From Frigoribacterium sp. MEB024 (GTDB taxonomy: Bacteria > Actinomycetota > Actinomycetes > Actinomycetales > Microbacteriaceae): DNA of 51,470 nucleotides. Each line of letters opens with the position of its first letter. The first letter of the stretch is position 1. The stretch is from assembly GCF_000878135.1 (NCBI RefSeq), contig NZ_JXQZ01000016.1, positions 1 through 51,470 of the forward strand, written 5' to 3'. The position numbers and the translations under genes were made by a program. The notes beneath the pieces were generated by a model that was given only the letters and a program-made list of their open reading frames with translations, made no database searches and was not told the origin of the DNA. Shown here in pieces: positions 29,886 to 38,704 of the stretch.

Positions 29886-30824
29886 TCAGCCGCCGAAGCC
29901 GAACGAGTGCAGGTCGTGCTCCTCGCTCAGTCGACGGCTCAGCTCGGCACCGCGGACGCTCGTCCCCTGTTCGTCGATCGGAGGGCTGAACACCGCCGCC
30001 CCGAGTCGGTTCGGCGCCGACAGGACGATCGCCCCCGACACGCTCGACTTCGCCGGCACCCCGACGCCGCGCATCCAGCGGCCCGACCCGTCGTAGACCC
30101 CGCAGGTCGCCATGACCGACACCACGTCGCGGGCGACGCGGGCGTCGACGACCTGCTCACCCGTCACGGGATTGCGCCCGCCGAACGCGAGCGTCGCGCC
30201 CATCACGGCCAGGGCCTCGGTGTCGACCAGCACCGAGCAGGCCCGGGCGTAGAGCGCGACCGCGTCGTCGGCCGTGTGCTCGAGGCTGCCTTCGGACCGC
30301 ATCAGGTGCGCCAGCGCGTGGTTGCGGTCGCCGTGCAGCTGCTCGGACTCGCTGACCTCGCGGTCGTAGTCGAGCTCGCGCCCTGCGAAGGCCCCGAGGC
30401 CCGCCAGGATGCGCGCCGTGCGCTCGTCGCAGGTGTCGCCGTCGACCAGGGCGGCCGTGAGCAGGGCTCCGGCGTTGACCATCGGGTTCGGCGGCCGGCC
30501 CGTCCCGCCCTCGAGCTCGATCGCGTCGAACGCCTCGCCGGTCGGCTCGATGCCGACCGCGTCGAGCGCCGCTCCGCCGGTGTCGGCGAGGGCCAGGGCG
30601 AAGAGGAACGGCTTCACCGCCGACTGGATCGAGAACGCGTGACCCGAGTCGCCGGACGCGACCACCTCGCCGGTGGGCCGCACCACGGCGACCCCGAAGA
30701 GCTCGGGGTCGGCCTCGGCGAGCTGGGGGATGCTGTCGTCCACCGCGCCTCCTCGGGTCGAGAGGACGGAGGCGCGAAGGGCCTCGAGGGACGCGGCGTC
30801 GGACGACGGGATGGGGGACGGCAT
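29886..30824 (-). CDS. glsA: Glutaminase
   Basis: From ATG 30822-30824 the protein has 312 residues, the standard size of bacterial serine-dependent glutaminases. It shows FSIQSAVKPFLFALAL with the catalytic Ser-x-x-Lys, RPPNPMVNAGALLTAALV, VSESEQLHGDRNHALAHLMR, and GVPAKSSVSGAIVLSAPNR with the second active-site region. It hydrolyses glutamine to glutamate and ammonia in the cytoplasm, possibly for acid resistance or nitrogen supply. The longer frame up to 30905 adds a Pro/Arg-rich stretch and is not preferred. Confidence 0.94.
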   Translation of the reverse strand: MPSPIPSSDAASLEALRASVLSTRGGAVDDSIPQLAEADPELFGVAVVRPTGEVVASGDSGHAFSIQSAVKPFLFALALADTGGAALDAVGIEPTGEAFDAIELEGGTGRPPNPMVNAGALLTAALVDGDTCDERTARILAGLGAFAGRELDYDREVSESEQLHGDRNHALAHLMRSEGSLEHTADDAVALYARACSVLVDTEALAVMGATLAFGGRNPVTGEQVVDARVARDVVSVMATCGVYDGSGRWMRGVGVPAKSSVSGAIVLSAPNRLGAAVFSPPIDEQGTSVRGAELSRRLSEEHDLHSFGFGG

Positions 30825-31001
30825 CGTTCCACCCTGACAGGCCGAGGCCCGTGCGTCCGGGCGTGCAGGAAGCGACCGGGGCCCGGGTCGGGGTACAAGG
30901 ATCACGCCGGGCCGTCGGAGTCAACCCCTCCCGCTGTCAGGTCGCGTGTCTACCGTGCACCTCGTCGGACCGCATCGGCGCGGGCCGCGAGAGAGGCGAC
31001 C

Positions 31002-31286
31002 ATGCTGAACGACGGTGGGGGACGCCGGTCGGGCACGGCCTGGCCGGGGCGGGGCCCGCTCGCCAGTGCCCTCGACCTGAGGCTCGACGTGATCGGCCGC
31101 GGCCGCTGGCGCATCGTCGACGTGCGCCGGTCGGAGCGCGGAGCCCTCGTGGTCATCGGATCGGTCGCCCAGACCGAGGCGGGTTACGAGCTCACCCTCG
31201 CCGCGAACCCCGGTCGCCGCCTCTGGTGCACCGACCTCTCGAGCGCCCTCGACACCGTCGTGCGGGCATCGTGGAGCCGCCGCTGA
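31002..31286 (+). CDS. Small hypothetical protein
   Basis: From ATG 31002 (behind GAGAGGCGACC) the product has 94 residues with a Gly/Arg-rich start and a compact part LRLDVIGRGRWRIVDVRRSE, LTLAANPGRRLWCTDLSSAL. No signal or membrane segment. I do not recognise the family; its divergence from glutaminase across 177 bp suggests an independent promoter. Confidence 0.55.
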   Translation: MLNDGGGRRSGTAWPGRGPLASALDLRLDVIGRGRWRIVDVRRSERGALVVIGSVAQTEAGYELTLAANPGRRLWCTDLSSALDTVVRASWSRR

Positions 31287-31291
31287 CCCGA

Positions 31292-31310
31292 GGAGGCGCG
31301 GGTCGCCTCC
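31292..31310. terminator. Hairpin formed by a GGAGGCG element
   Basis: GGAGGCG (31292-31298) and CGCCTCC (31304-31310) pair perfectly around CGGGT, directly after the small gene's stop. A second GGAGGCGCAGGTCG lies at about 31331. Gap of a convergent pair. Confidence 0.45.
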
Positions 31311-31352
31311 GTCAGGACCGCCGCCGACCCGAGGAGGCGCAGGTCGCGTCGC

Positions 31353-32372
31353 TCAGGACGCCCGGCGCACCAGCGCGGCCGGCCGCCACCAGGTGACGCT
31401 CCGCCAGGCCCACTCGACCGGTCCGTACACGAACCGGGCGAGCCAGAGGCGGCTGAGCACGGACTGCAGGGCGATGAGCCCGACGCTGATCGCCACCCCC
31501 GGCACGACGCTCGTCATGTGCCCGAAGTCGACCACGAGGGCGAGGACTGCCACGACGATCGCCGCGACGACGTAGTTGGTCAGCGCCATGCGGCCCAGCG
31601 GCTCGAACACGGCGGCGACGACGCGGCGGGCGGGGGTGCGCCAGAGCAGGGCGAGGGCGGTGGCGTAGGCGACGGCCATGACCAGCCCGGCGATGCCGCC
31701 CGGCGTCGAGAAGCGCGGGTCGCCCGGGGTCGTGGCCTGCCAGAGCAGGGCCGGCACCGTGAGCACCGCGGCCGCGGCGAAGACCAGGGCGACGCCGCGC
31801 CCGGCCGACTCGAGCACGCGGGGCAGGCCGCACGCCGCGGCGCCCGCACCGAGCAGCATGAGGCCGGGGGTCGAGACGAGCCCGCCACCGGTCAGGGCGT
31901 AGGCGGCGACGGTCAGCGCGGCACCGAGGGCCAGGGTCGCCCAGCGCGGGGCGAAGACGACGATCGGCAGCACGACGAGGCCCACGACGCCGTACTCGAG
32001 CAGCACGTTGCCGGGGTAGACGAGCATGAGCAGCCCGCCGATCGCGACGAGCCCGACCAGGCGGCGCACCATGACGAGCGCGGGTCGGGGCGAGCGCGAC
32101 CGGGCGCCGGCGAGCACGAACCACAGGCTCATGCCGAAGAGGAACACGAAGATCGGCACGAACCGGGTCTGCACCGTGAGGTACAGCAGGTCGCGCGCCG
32201 GGTCGTCGACCGGGCCGGCGTTCTCGATCGCCAGGTCGATGCCGAGGCGGGTGATGTCGAGCGTGTTGACCAGCAGGATGCCGAACAGTGCGAACCCGCG
32301 CAGCGAGTCGACGAACCTCCAGCGGGTGCCGGGGGTGGGTGGGGAGTCGACGGCGGGCGCAGCGGAGGTCAT
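31353..32372 (-). CDS. DUF418-type multi-pass membrane protein
   Basis: From ATG 32370-32372 the protein has 339 residues and about ten hydrophobic segments. RWRFVDSLRGFALFGILLVN and FVPIFVFLFGMSLWFVLAGA at the start, with PLGRMALTNYVVAAIVVAV and FVYGPVEWAWRSVTWW near the end, are typical of the DUF418/acyltransferase-3-like family. Members are thought to modify or transport cell-surface components; no specific role can be given. A longer frame to 32429 would run through a reverse GGAGGCGCG element and is less likely. Confidence 0.85.
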   Translation of the reverse strand: MTSAAPAVDSPPTPGTRWRFVDSLRGFALFGILLVNTLDITRLGIDLAIENAGPVDDPARDLLYLTVQTRFVPIFVFLFGMSLWFVLAGARSRSPRPALVMVRRLVGLVAIGGLLMLVYPGNVLLEYGVVGLVVLPIVVFAPRWATLALGAALTVAAYALTGGGLVSTPGLMLLGAGAAACGLPRVLESAGRGVALVFAAAAVLTVPALLWQATTPGDPRFSTPGGIAGLVMAVAYATALALLWRTPARRVVAAVFEPLGRMALTNYVVAAIVVAVLALVVDFGHMTSVVPGVAISVGLIALQSVLSRLWLARFVYGPVEWAWRSVTWWRPAALVRRAS

Positions 32373-32452
32373 GTGCCCAGCCAAGCCGACCCGCGCCTCC
32401 TGGTCGTCCCCCGCGGTGATGGTGCGCATCCACCTGAAGTATCAGATGTGGG

Positions 32453-32770
32453 TCAGGTGAGCTTCCACTCGGCGCGGTACTCGTCGCAGGTGAGCCGGTC
32501 GAGGTCCGCCTCGATGTCGACCTTCGACTCGTCGGCTCCGGTGAGGCCCTGCGGAGGCAGACGGTGGATCTCGCGACCGGTCGAGCGCTCGCGCACGACG
32601 ACGTCGAAGCCCGGCCACTCGCCCTCGAACGAGCCGACGAAGAACGCGACGACGACCGAGACGAGCCACCGTCCGGCGACGAGCAGCCGGGGCCGCCGGG
32701 TCGTGACGATCTCGGCGTGCCACACCGAGGAGGCGCGGGGCGCGTCGTCAGGGCCGGTCACTGGGGGCAT
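32453..32770 (-). CDS. Small membrane-anchored hypothetical protein
   Basis: The 105-residue protein has one hydrophobic segment (about residues 29-47, LLVAGRWLVSVVVAFFVGSF) followed by an acidic soluble part ending DRLTCDEYRAEWKLT. There is a GGAGGCGCGG element in its first codons near 32729, so the true start could be the later GTG. No family recognised. Confidence 0.55.
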   Translation of the reverse strand: MPPVTGPDDAPRASSVWHAEIVTTRRPRLLVAGRWLVSVVVAFFVGSFEGEWPGFDVVVRERSTGREIHRLPPQGLTGADESKVDIEADLDRLTCDEYRAEWKLT

Positions 32771-32840
32771 GCCCCGAGGCTAGCGGCGGGCTCGGCCGTG
32801 CCGCCTCCGTCGCCCGGCTGACCCGGTGCGGTGGGGTGCG

Positions 32841-33926
32841 TCAGGAGGCACGGGTCGTCACGGCCACGCGGGCGGGCGTGAACGAGACGCGCACCGGCAC
32901 CCCCGGCTCGCGTCGTTCGTCGGCCCGGTGGTCGAGCACCAGCAGGGTCTCGCGGTCCACGCGCACGCGGGTGCGGCACACGGCGCCCAGGAACGACACC
33001 GACTCGACGACGCCCGCGAGTCCGCCCTGCTCGACGAACGACACGTCCTCGGGGCGCACGTAGGCCCAGACCGGTCCCTCGTCCGGCGTGCCCACGACCG
33101 GCACCTCGGGGCAGCCGGCCAGGCGGACGAGCGTGCCGATGACCTCGCCGGACACCCGGTTGCTCGTCCCGACGAACTCGGCGACGAACGCCGTCGCGGG
33201 GGCCGAGTAGAGCTCTTCCGGGGTGCCCACCTGCTCGATCGACCCGGCGCGCATGACGGCGACGCGGTCGGCGACGGCGAGGGCCTCCTCCTGGTCGTGG
33301 GTGACGAACAGCGTGGTGATGGACAGTTCGCGCTGGATGCGCCGGATCTCGTCCCGCAGCTGCACCCGCACCTTGGCGTCGAGGGCGCTGAGCGGCTCGT
33401 CGAGCAACAGCACGCGGGGTCGCGTGACCAGCGCCCGGGCCAGCGCGACGCGCTGCTGCTGGCCGCCCGAGAGCTGGTGGGCGTAGCGCTCGCCGAGGTC
33501 GCCGAGCCCGACGAGGTCGAGCATCTCGCCCGCCCGGGTGGCGCGGGCGGCCTTGTCGACCCGACGCATGCGCAGCCCGAACTCGACGTTCTGCCGCACG
33601 GTCAGGTGGGGGAACAGCGAGTACGCCTGGAACACCATGCCGACGTCGCGGCGGTGCGTGGGGACGCCGACCACGTCGCGGCCGTCGATCGTGATGCGGC
33701 CGCTCGTGACGTCCTCGAGCCCGGCGAGGCTGCGCAGTGCGGTGGTCTTGCCGCAGCCCGACGGGCCCAGCACGGCGACGAGCTCGCCGGGCTGCAGCTC
33801 GAGGTCGAGCCCGGTCAGCGCCCGGTGCCCGGCGAACTGCTTCGTGACGTCGTGGAACGCCACGGCGGCACCCGCACCGACGCCGGTCGGACTCGTGAGG
33901 GAGGGGCGGGGGAGCGTGGCGGTCAC
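32841..33926 (-). CDS. ABC transporter ATP-binding protein, PotA/FbpC type
   Basis: The 361-residue protein has Walker A GPSGCGKTTALRSLAGLE, signature LSGGQQQRVALARALV, Walker B RVLLLDEPLSALDAKVRVQL and the switch His in FVTHDQEEAL. A ~110-residue C-terminal TOBE-like domain follows (VWAYVRPEDVSFVEQGG). It powers uptake through the two permeases encoded upstream in the same operon. The GTG start at 33924-33926 overlaps the permease stop. Order on the minus strand: binding protein, permease, permease, ATPase. Substrate class is polyamine, ferric iron or phosphonate; not decided. Confidence 0.93.
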   Translation of the reverse strand: MTATLPRPSLTSPTGVGAGAAVAFHDVTKQFAGHRALTGLDLELQPGELVAVLGPSGCGKTTALRSLAGLEDVTSGRITIDGRDVVGVPTHRRDVGMVFQAYSLFPHLTVRQNVEFGLRMRRVDKAARATRAGEMLDLVGLGDLGERYAHQLSGGQQQRVALARALVTRPRVLLLDEPLSALDAKVRVQLRDEIRRIQRELSITTLFVTHDQEEALAVADRVAVMRAGSIEQVGTPEELYSAPATAFVAEFVGTSNRVSGEVIGTLVRLAGCPEVPVVGTPDEGPVWAYVRPEDVSFVEQGGLAGVVESVSFLGAVCRTRVRVDRETLLVLDHRADERREPGVPVRVSFTPARVAVTTRAS

Positions 33927-34774
33927 GAGAGGGCCTTTCGGGTGGGGATCGGGCGGGCGGCCCCGAGGGCTCCGACCCGGCCGATCACGAGCAGCAGCAC
34001 GAAGGCGAACGCCAGCGAGATCAGGGCGAGGATCACGGCGGCGTAGGGGTCGGAACGGGACACCTGCACCAGGGCGGTCTGCAGGTTCACGCGGTTGAGC
34101 AGCGAGGCGATGGTGAACTCGCCGAGCACCACGGCCACGGTGATGAACGCCGCCGCGAGCAGTCCCCGGCGCAGGCTCGGCACGACGACGAGGGCCATCG
34201 TGCGCGGCCAGCTCGAGCCGAGCGTGCGCGCGGCCTCGGTCAGCGTGCGGAGGTCGGTGGCCGCCAGGTCGGACTGCACCGCGCGGTAGGCGTAGGGCAG
34301 CACCGTGACGCCGTAGGCGAGCGCCAACGTCCAGGCGCCCGAGCCGGCCACCCGCGAGACGACCGAGTAGACCGGCGCGAGGCCGACCACCAGCACGATC
34401 GCCGGCACCGTGATCGGCACGAGGCAGACGAACTCGAGGGGCCGCACGAGGCGCGGGTGGCGCAGGTGCACGAGCACCATCGCCGGCACCAGCAGAACGA
34501 GCACGAGCAGCGCCGAGACGACGGCGAGCAGCAGCGAGTTCGTGACTCCCTCGACGAGGTTGCGGTACATCCGCTCGTTCTCGGGGTCGACGATCGCCAG
34601 CCAGTGGTTCAGGTCGTGGCCCGTGCCGTCGGCGCTGCGCAGCGAGAACGCGACCATCGCCGCGATCGGCACCGCGAAGAGGGCCCCCACGACGACCAGG
34701 GCGGTGCGGCGCGCGACCGTGCCCGCGCCTCCTGCCGTCGTCGACCGCGGAGCGCGCGTCGTCCGGGCGCTCAT
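33923..34774 (-). CDS. ABC transporter permease (second)
   Basis: From ATG 34772-34774 the 283-residue protein has six hydrophobic segments and the EAA loop EAARTLGSSWPRTMALVVVP that contacts the ATPase. It corresponds to PotC/FbpB-half type permeases. It overlaps the previous permease by ATGA and the ATPase by GTGA. A reverse GGAGGCGCG element lies in its N-terminal codons near 34728. Confidence 0.9.
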   Translation of the reverse strand: MSARTTRAPRSTTAGGAGTVARRTALVVVGALFAVPIAAMVAFSLRSADGTGHDLNHWLAIVDPENERMYRNLVEGVTNSLLLAVVSALLVLVLLVPAMVLVHLRHPRLVRPLEFVCLVPITVPAIVLVVGLAPVYSVVSRVAGSGAWTLALAYGVTVLPYAYRAVQSDLAATDLRTLTEAARTLGSSWPRTMALVVVPSLRRGLLAAAFITVAVVLGEFTIASLLNRVNLQTALVQVSRSDPYAAVILALISLAFAFVLLLVIGRVGALGAARPIPTRKALS

Positions 34775-35745
34775 CGCTGCCACCGCTCGGTGCGGCGCTG
34801 CAGCAGCGAGTAGCCGGTCATCAGCACGGCCATGACGACGACCATGCCGAGCGCGAGCGCGCCGGCGACGTTCTCGCGACCGAGCACGGTCTCGCTGATC
34901 AGTGCGGCGCGGATCTGCAGCGGCACGATCTGGGCGCCCTGGCTGATGAGGGCAGCGGCGGTCGCGTACGACGAGAAGGCGTTGGCGAAGAGCAACAGCA
35001 GGCTGCCGACGAACGCCGGGGCGAGCACCGGGGCGACCACGCGGACGAGGTGCTGCCACCGGGTGCCGCCGAGGGTGGCGACGGCCTCGCTCCACTGCGG
35101 GCGGAGGCCGCTGACGGCGGGCATGAAGGTGATCACCATGAGGGGCACCTGGAAGTACAGGTAGGGCAGCAGCAACCCGGGCACCTGGTAGAACCAGACA
35201 CCGTCCGCGTAGAGGTCGACGCCGGCGACGTCGACCAGCAGCCGCGTGACGACGCCCTGGATGCCGATCGTCGCGATGAACGCGAACGCCAGCATGACGC
35301 CGCCGAACTGGGCGAGCACGCTCGACGCCGCGTCGATCGCGCTGCGGACGGCTCCGTCGGGGCGCAGCGAGGTGAGGCCCCAGCAGACGACGGCTCCGAC
35401 GACGGCCCCCGCCACCGCGGTGACGGCCGAGACCGCGGCCGAGCTGGCGAAGGCCCGCACGATCAGCGGGTCACCGAGCGCCGCGAGGTTGTCGAGCGTG
35501 GGGGCGCCGTCGCCGTCGACGAAGCCCGTTCCGAGCGCGAGCAGGCACGGCACGATCAGGAAGAGGAGCACCCAGACGGCGAACGGGGTCAACCCCCACC
35601 AGGCCGCCGGACGGCGCCGACCCCGTGAGGGGCTGACGCCGTCCGAGGACGAGGAGGCGCGGGTCGGCTGGCCGCCGCCGTCCCCCTCGTGCGCCGACCG
35701 CGCGTCGGCGGTCGTGTCCGCCGCGCGGGTCGACGTCGTCACCAT
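34771..35745 (-). CDS. ABC transporter permease (first)
   Basis: The protein of 324 residues has a ~45-residue hydrophilic Ser/Arg-rich start, then WWGLTPFAVWVLLFLIVPCL and five more membrane segments. The EAA loop is EAVATLGGTRWQHLVRVVAP. It overlaps the substrate-binding protein gene by one base (TGATG). PotB-like in position. A GGAGGCGCGGG element lies in the hydrophilic N-terminal part near 35650. Confidence 0.9.
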   Translation of the reverse strand: MVTTSTRAADTTADARSAHEGDGGGQPTRASSSSDGVSPSRGRRRPAAWWGLTPFAVWVLLFLIVPCLLALGTGFVDGDGAPTLDNLAALGDPLIVRAFASSAAVSAVTAVAGAVVGAVVCWGLTSLRPDGAVRSAIDAASSVLAQFGGVMLAFAFIATIGIQGVVTRLLVDVAGVDLYADGVWFYQVPGLLLPYLYFQVPLMVITFMPAVSGLRPQWSEAVATLGGTRWQHLVRVVAPVLAPAFVGSLLLLFANAFSSYATAAALISQGAQIVPLQIRAALISETVLGRENVAGALALGMVVVMAVLMTGYSLLQRRTERWQR

Positions 35746-36881
35746 CAGCCGATCGCCGTGGCCCAGGTGTCGGCCAGGACCTTCGAGGCGGCCTCGGTCT
35801 GCTCGGCCGTGAACTGCACGGTGTCGGCGGGCTGCTCGCCGACCTTCTCGAGGGCGTCCTGGTCGACGGTGCCGGCCTCGGTCATCGCCGCGAGGCGCAC
35901 GGGGTAGGCGCCGGCCGCGAGGTAGAGGTTCTGCGCGTCGTCGCTCATGACGTACTCCTGCCACAGGCGGGCCGCGGCGGGGTGCGGTGCGTCGACGTTG
36001 ATCGCCTGGTTGTAGTAGCTGCCGAGGGCGGTGCCGGGCAGCACGGCCGTCTTCCAGTCGCGTCCGCCGGCGTCGGCCGCGGCGGCCAGGTTGTTGTAGC
36101 TCCAGTCGAAGACGACCGGGGTCTCACCCGAGGCGATGGTCGCCGGGGTCGGGTCGGTGGGCAGGAAGTTGCCGGCGTCGGCGAGCTTCGAGAACCAGTC
36201 GACGCCCGTGCTGACGTCGTCGGCGCTGCCGCCGGACTGCAGCGCGGCCCACTCGACGGCCGCGGCGGCGGCACCGGCCTGGGTCGGGTCGCCGTTGATC
36301 GCGACCTTGCCCTCGTAGTCCGAGCCGAGCAGGTCGTCGAGGCTCTCGGGGGCGGGCACGGCGTCGGCGTCGTAGCCGACCGACATCAGGCCGGTGTAGT
36401 CGTAGACCCATCCGCCGTCGGCGTCCTTGTGGTCGTCGGCGATGTCGTCCCAGGTCGACACCTCGTACGGCGCGAACTGGTCGAGGTTGGCGAGCGTCAC
36501 GGCCGAGCCGAGGTCGAACACGTCGGGGGCGGTGTCCTGCCCCTTCAGGTTCTGGGCGGCGGTGATCTCCTCGGCGCTCGAGACGTCGGGGCTGTCCGAG
36601 TTGACGGTGATGTCGTACTTCTTCTCGAACCCGTCGATGATCTTCCCGTAGTTCGCCCAGGTGTCGGGGAGGGCGATCACGTTGAGCTCGCCTTCGGCCT
36701 GTGCGGCGCCGACCAGGGCGTCCATGCCGCCGAAGTCCTCGGCGCTGGTGGCGGTGGCGGCGTCGGTGCCGTTCGCCGCGCCTCCCGCGCTGTCGGCGTC
36801 GGCGCTCGCCGAGCAGCCGGTCAGGGCGAGGGCGGCGATGCCGAGGGTGGCGGCCGAGACGAGCAGGCGCTTGTCGATCAT
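35745..36881 (-). CDS. ABC transporter substrate-binding lipoprotein
   Basis: The 378-residue protein has a lipoprotein signal with lipobox LTGC (Cys 23), then an Ala/Asp-rich spacer. The body begins LNVIALPDTWANYGKIIDGF and includes APDVFDLGSAVTLANL and GWVYDYTGLMSVGYDADAVP, as in PotD/AfuA/PhnS-type family 1 binding proteins. It is anchored outside the membrane and delivers ligand to the two permeases. The exact substrate is open: spermidine/putrescine, ferric iron and 2-aminoethylphosphonate binders share this outline. Confidence 0.92.
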   Translation of the reverse strand: MIDKRLLVSAATLGIAALALTGCSASADADSAGGAANGTDAATATSAEDFGGMDALVGAAQAEGELNVIALPDTWANYGKIIDGFEKKYDITVNSDSPDVSSAEEITAAQNLKGQDTAPDVFDLGSAVTLANLDQFAPYEVSTWDDIADDHKDADGGWVYDYTGLMSVGYDADAVPAPESLDDLLGSDYEGKVAINGDPTQAGAAAAAVEWAALQSGGSADDVSTGVDWFSKLADAGNFLPTDPTPATIASGETPVVFDWSYNNLAAAADAGGRDWKTAVLPGTALGSYYNQAINVDAPHPAAARLWQEYVMSDDAQNLYLAAGAYPVRLAAMTEAGTVDQDALEKVGEQPADTVQFTAEQTEAASKVLADTWATAIG

Positions 36882-37068
36882 GCGGTGTGGGTCCTTCGGG
36901 TGCGGGGCCGGGGCTCGCCGGGGACGGCGACGGGGGACCGGGCGGCCCGCTGGGCACGCTAAGGAGGCGCGGCGACGTCCCGGGGGAGGCCGCGTGAACG
37001 AGGGGCGAACAGGTGGTGGCGGGGTGTGCTGCCGACGGGGGCGAGGAGGAGGGGCGGGGCCGGCCGGG

Positions 37069-38025
37069 TCAGCGGGCGGCGGCGACGGCGGTGAGGGCGA
37101 TGCGGGCGGCTTCGGCGACGAGGGCGTCGTCGTACTTCGCGGCGGGGTCGTTGCGCGTGGTGAGGACCGAGATCACCACGGGATGGCCCGACGGGGGGAC
37201 GACGATCGCGACGTCGTTGCGGATGCCGCCCGCGCCTCCGGACTTGTCGGCGACCTGCCAGCCGTCGGGAGCGCCGGCGCGGATCAGGGTGTCACCGGTC
37301 GCGTTGCCCGACATCCACTCGAGCAGGGTGGCGCGGTCGTCGGCGGCGAGCCAGTCGCCGTCCGTGATGCGGGCGAGGGTGGCGATGAAGGCGGCGGGCG
37401 TGCTCGTGTCGGCCGTGCTGCCCGGGGTGAGCCGGTTGAGCTCGGGCTCGCTGTGCACGACGTCGGTCACGTCGTCGCCCTGCGCGGCAAGGGCGGCGTC
37501 GAGTCCGGTCGGGCCGCCGAGCTCGGCGAGGACCAGGTTCAGCGCCGTGTTGTCGCTCTGCCGGACGGCCGCCTCGGCGAGCTGCCGCAGCGGGAGGCCG
37601 TCGGCGACGTGCGTGCTGGTCAGCGGCGAGTACCCCGCGGCGTCGACCTCGGCCTGGGTCCAGGTGACGACGCGGTCGAGTTCGGCGTCGTCGGTCGAGT
37701 CGAGCAGGGCCGCCGCGGCGAACGCCTTGAGGCTGGACGCATACCCGAAGCGTTCGTCGGCGCGGTGGTCGAGGGTCGCGCCCGAGCCGGTGTCGAGCAC
37801 GCTCAGACCGATCCGGGCGTCGTACCGCGTCTCGAGGTCGGCCAGTGCGGCCTCGACCTCGGGGGTCGCGAGGTCGGGTGCCGCGATCGGGCTGGGCAGG
37901 GGGACCGGCGTGGCGGTCGGGCTCGGGGCGGGTGCCGACGCCCCGGGCGTCGAGCAGGCGGCCAGGCCGAGACCCAGCCCGAGGGCGGCGATCGCGAGGG
38001 AGGCCGAGAAGGCGCGGGAGGGCAT
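37069..38025 (-). CDS. Class A beta-lactamase lipoprotein
   Basis: From ATG 38023-38025 the protein has 318 residues. It has a lipobox LAAC (Cys 24) and a Pro/Ser/Ala linker. All class A motifs are present: S97-S-L-K100 (Ser70-xx-Lys), S157-D-N159 (SDN loop), E193-P-E-L-N197 (Glu166 motif) and K261-S-G263 in place of KTG. It should hydrolyse penicillins and perhaps cephalosporins at the outer face of the membrane, acting in intrinsic resistance. No BlaI/BlaR regulator is near. Upstream longer reading frame is not credible. Confidence 0.95.
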   Translation of the reverse strand: MPSRAFSASLAIAALGLGLGLAACSTPGASAPAPSPTATPVPLPSPIAAPDLATPEVEAALADLETRYDARIGLSVLDTGSGATLDHRADERFGYASSLKAFAAAALLDSTDDAELDRVVTWTQAEVDAAGYSPLTSTHVADGLPLRQLAEAAVRQSDNTALNLVLAELGGPTGLDAALAAQGDDVTDVVHSEPELNRLTPGSTADTSTPAAFIATLARITDGDWLAADDRATLLEWMSGNATGDTLIRAGAPDGWQVADKSGGAGGIRNDVAIVVPPSGHPVVISVLTTRNDPAAKYDDALVAEAARIALTAVAAAR

Positions 38026-38096
38026 GCGGCTCGTTTCGTCGTCGGGCGGAGGAGCGGTAACCACGATAGGCGAGACCACCATCGACCCCGCGGGCG

Positions 38097-38576
38097 TCAC
38101 GACACGACGGGGTGTCCCTCCACACCGTCCGAGCGGTGGTGCATCCAGTGACGGTGCAGCCGGAGCAGGGCCCTGGTCGGCTCGACCGACACCAGCGGCG
38201 CGAACGGCCCCGAGACCCAGAACGCCGTCAGGGGAGTGGCGCGCCAGGGCAGGCGAGGGCTCGTCCAGGCGATCCAGGGCAGGGTGCCCACCGATTCCGG
38301 CCCGGGCATCCGGCGGATGGCGTCGAGCGGGATGCGTCGGTTGCGGAAGAGTCCTCGGACCACGAACGCTCCTGGCTCGCACAGGACGCCGAGCGAGAGC
38401 GCACGCACCACGAGGACCGCACCCCCGACGACGCCGCCTGAAATGATGCCGACCACGATGCCGATGTCCGCTGGGCCCTCGTATCCCCCCGGGCCCGCGA
38501 CGATCCCGAGGGCGGCGACGAGGGCTCCGAGGAGGGTGCTGCTGTAGCGGATGAAACGCGAGGCGGGGACGAGCAC
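38097..38576 (-). CDS. Membrane protein with PH-like domain, unknown function
   Basis: The 159-residue protein (GTG start) has two hydrophobic segments (about residues 10-27 and 37-60) and then a soluble part with CEPGAFVVRGLFRNRRIPLD and SRLPWRATPLTAFWVSG-like wording, reminiscent of bacterial PH-domain membrane proteins. It is upstream of the beta-lactamase on the same strand, 71 bp apart. Family assignment is tentative. Confidence 0.6.
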   Translation of the reverse strand: MLVPASRFIRYSSTLLGALVAALGIVAGPGGYEGPADIGIVVGIISGGVVGGAVLVVRALSLGVLCEPGAFVVRGLFRNRRIPLDAIRRMPGPESVGTLPWIAWTSPRLPWRATPLTAFWVSGPFAPLVSVEPTRALLRLHRHWMHHRSDGVEGHPVVS

Positions 38577-38681
38577 CGCTGAATACTGTCCGATCGACCG
38601 TCTCCTCCGGAAGCCCCGCTCCGTGGGGACCGGGACGCGCGGGTCGGCTCGACGTCGAGAGGTCGGGTTGCGGCACCGGGG

Positions 38682-38700
38682 TGAGGTTAGGCTAACCTAA
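38682..38700. promoter_or_regulatory. Iron box (DtxR/IdeR operator)
   Basis: TGAGGTTAGGCTAACCTAA matches the 19-bp DtxR/IdeR consensus TTAGGTTAGGCTAACCTAA at 18 of 19 positions as I recall it. It ends 4 bp before the GTG start of the siderophore ABC ATPase gene, so binding by iron-loaded DtxR would block transcription of the whole uptake operon. Confidence 0.9.
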
Positions 38701-38704
38701 ACAC

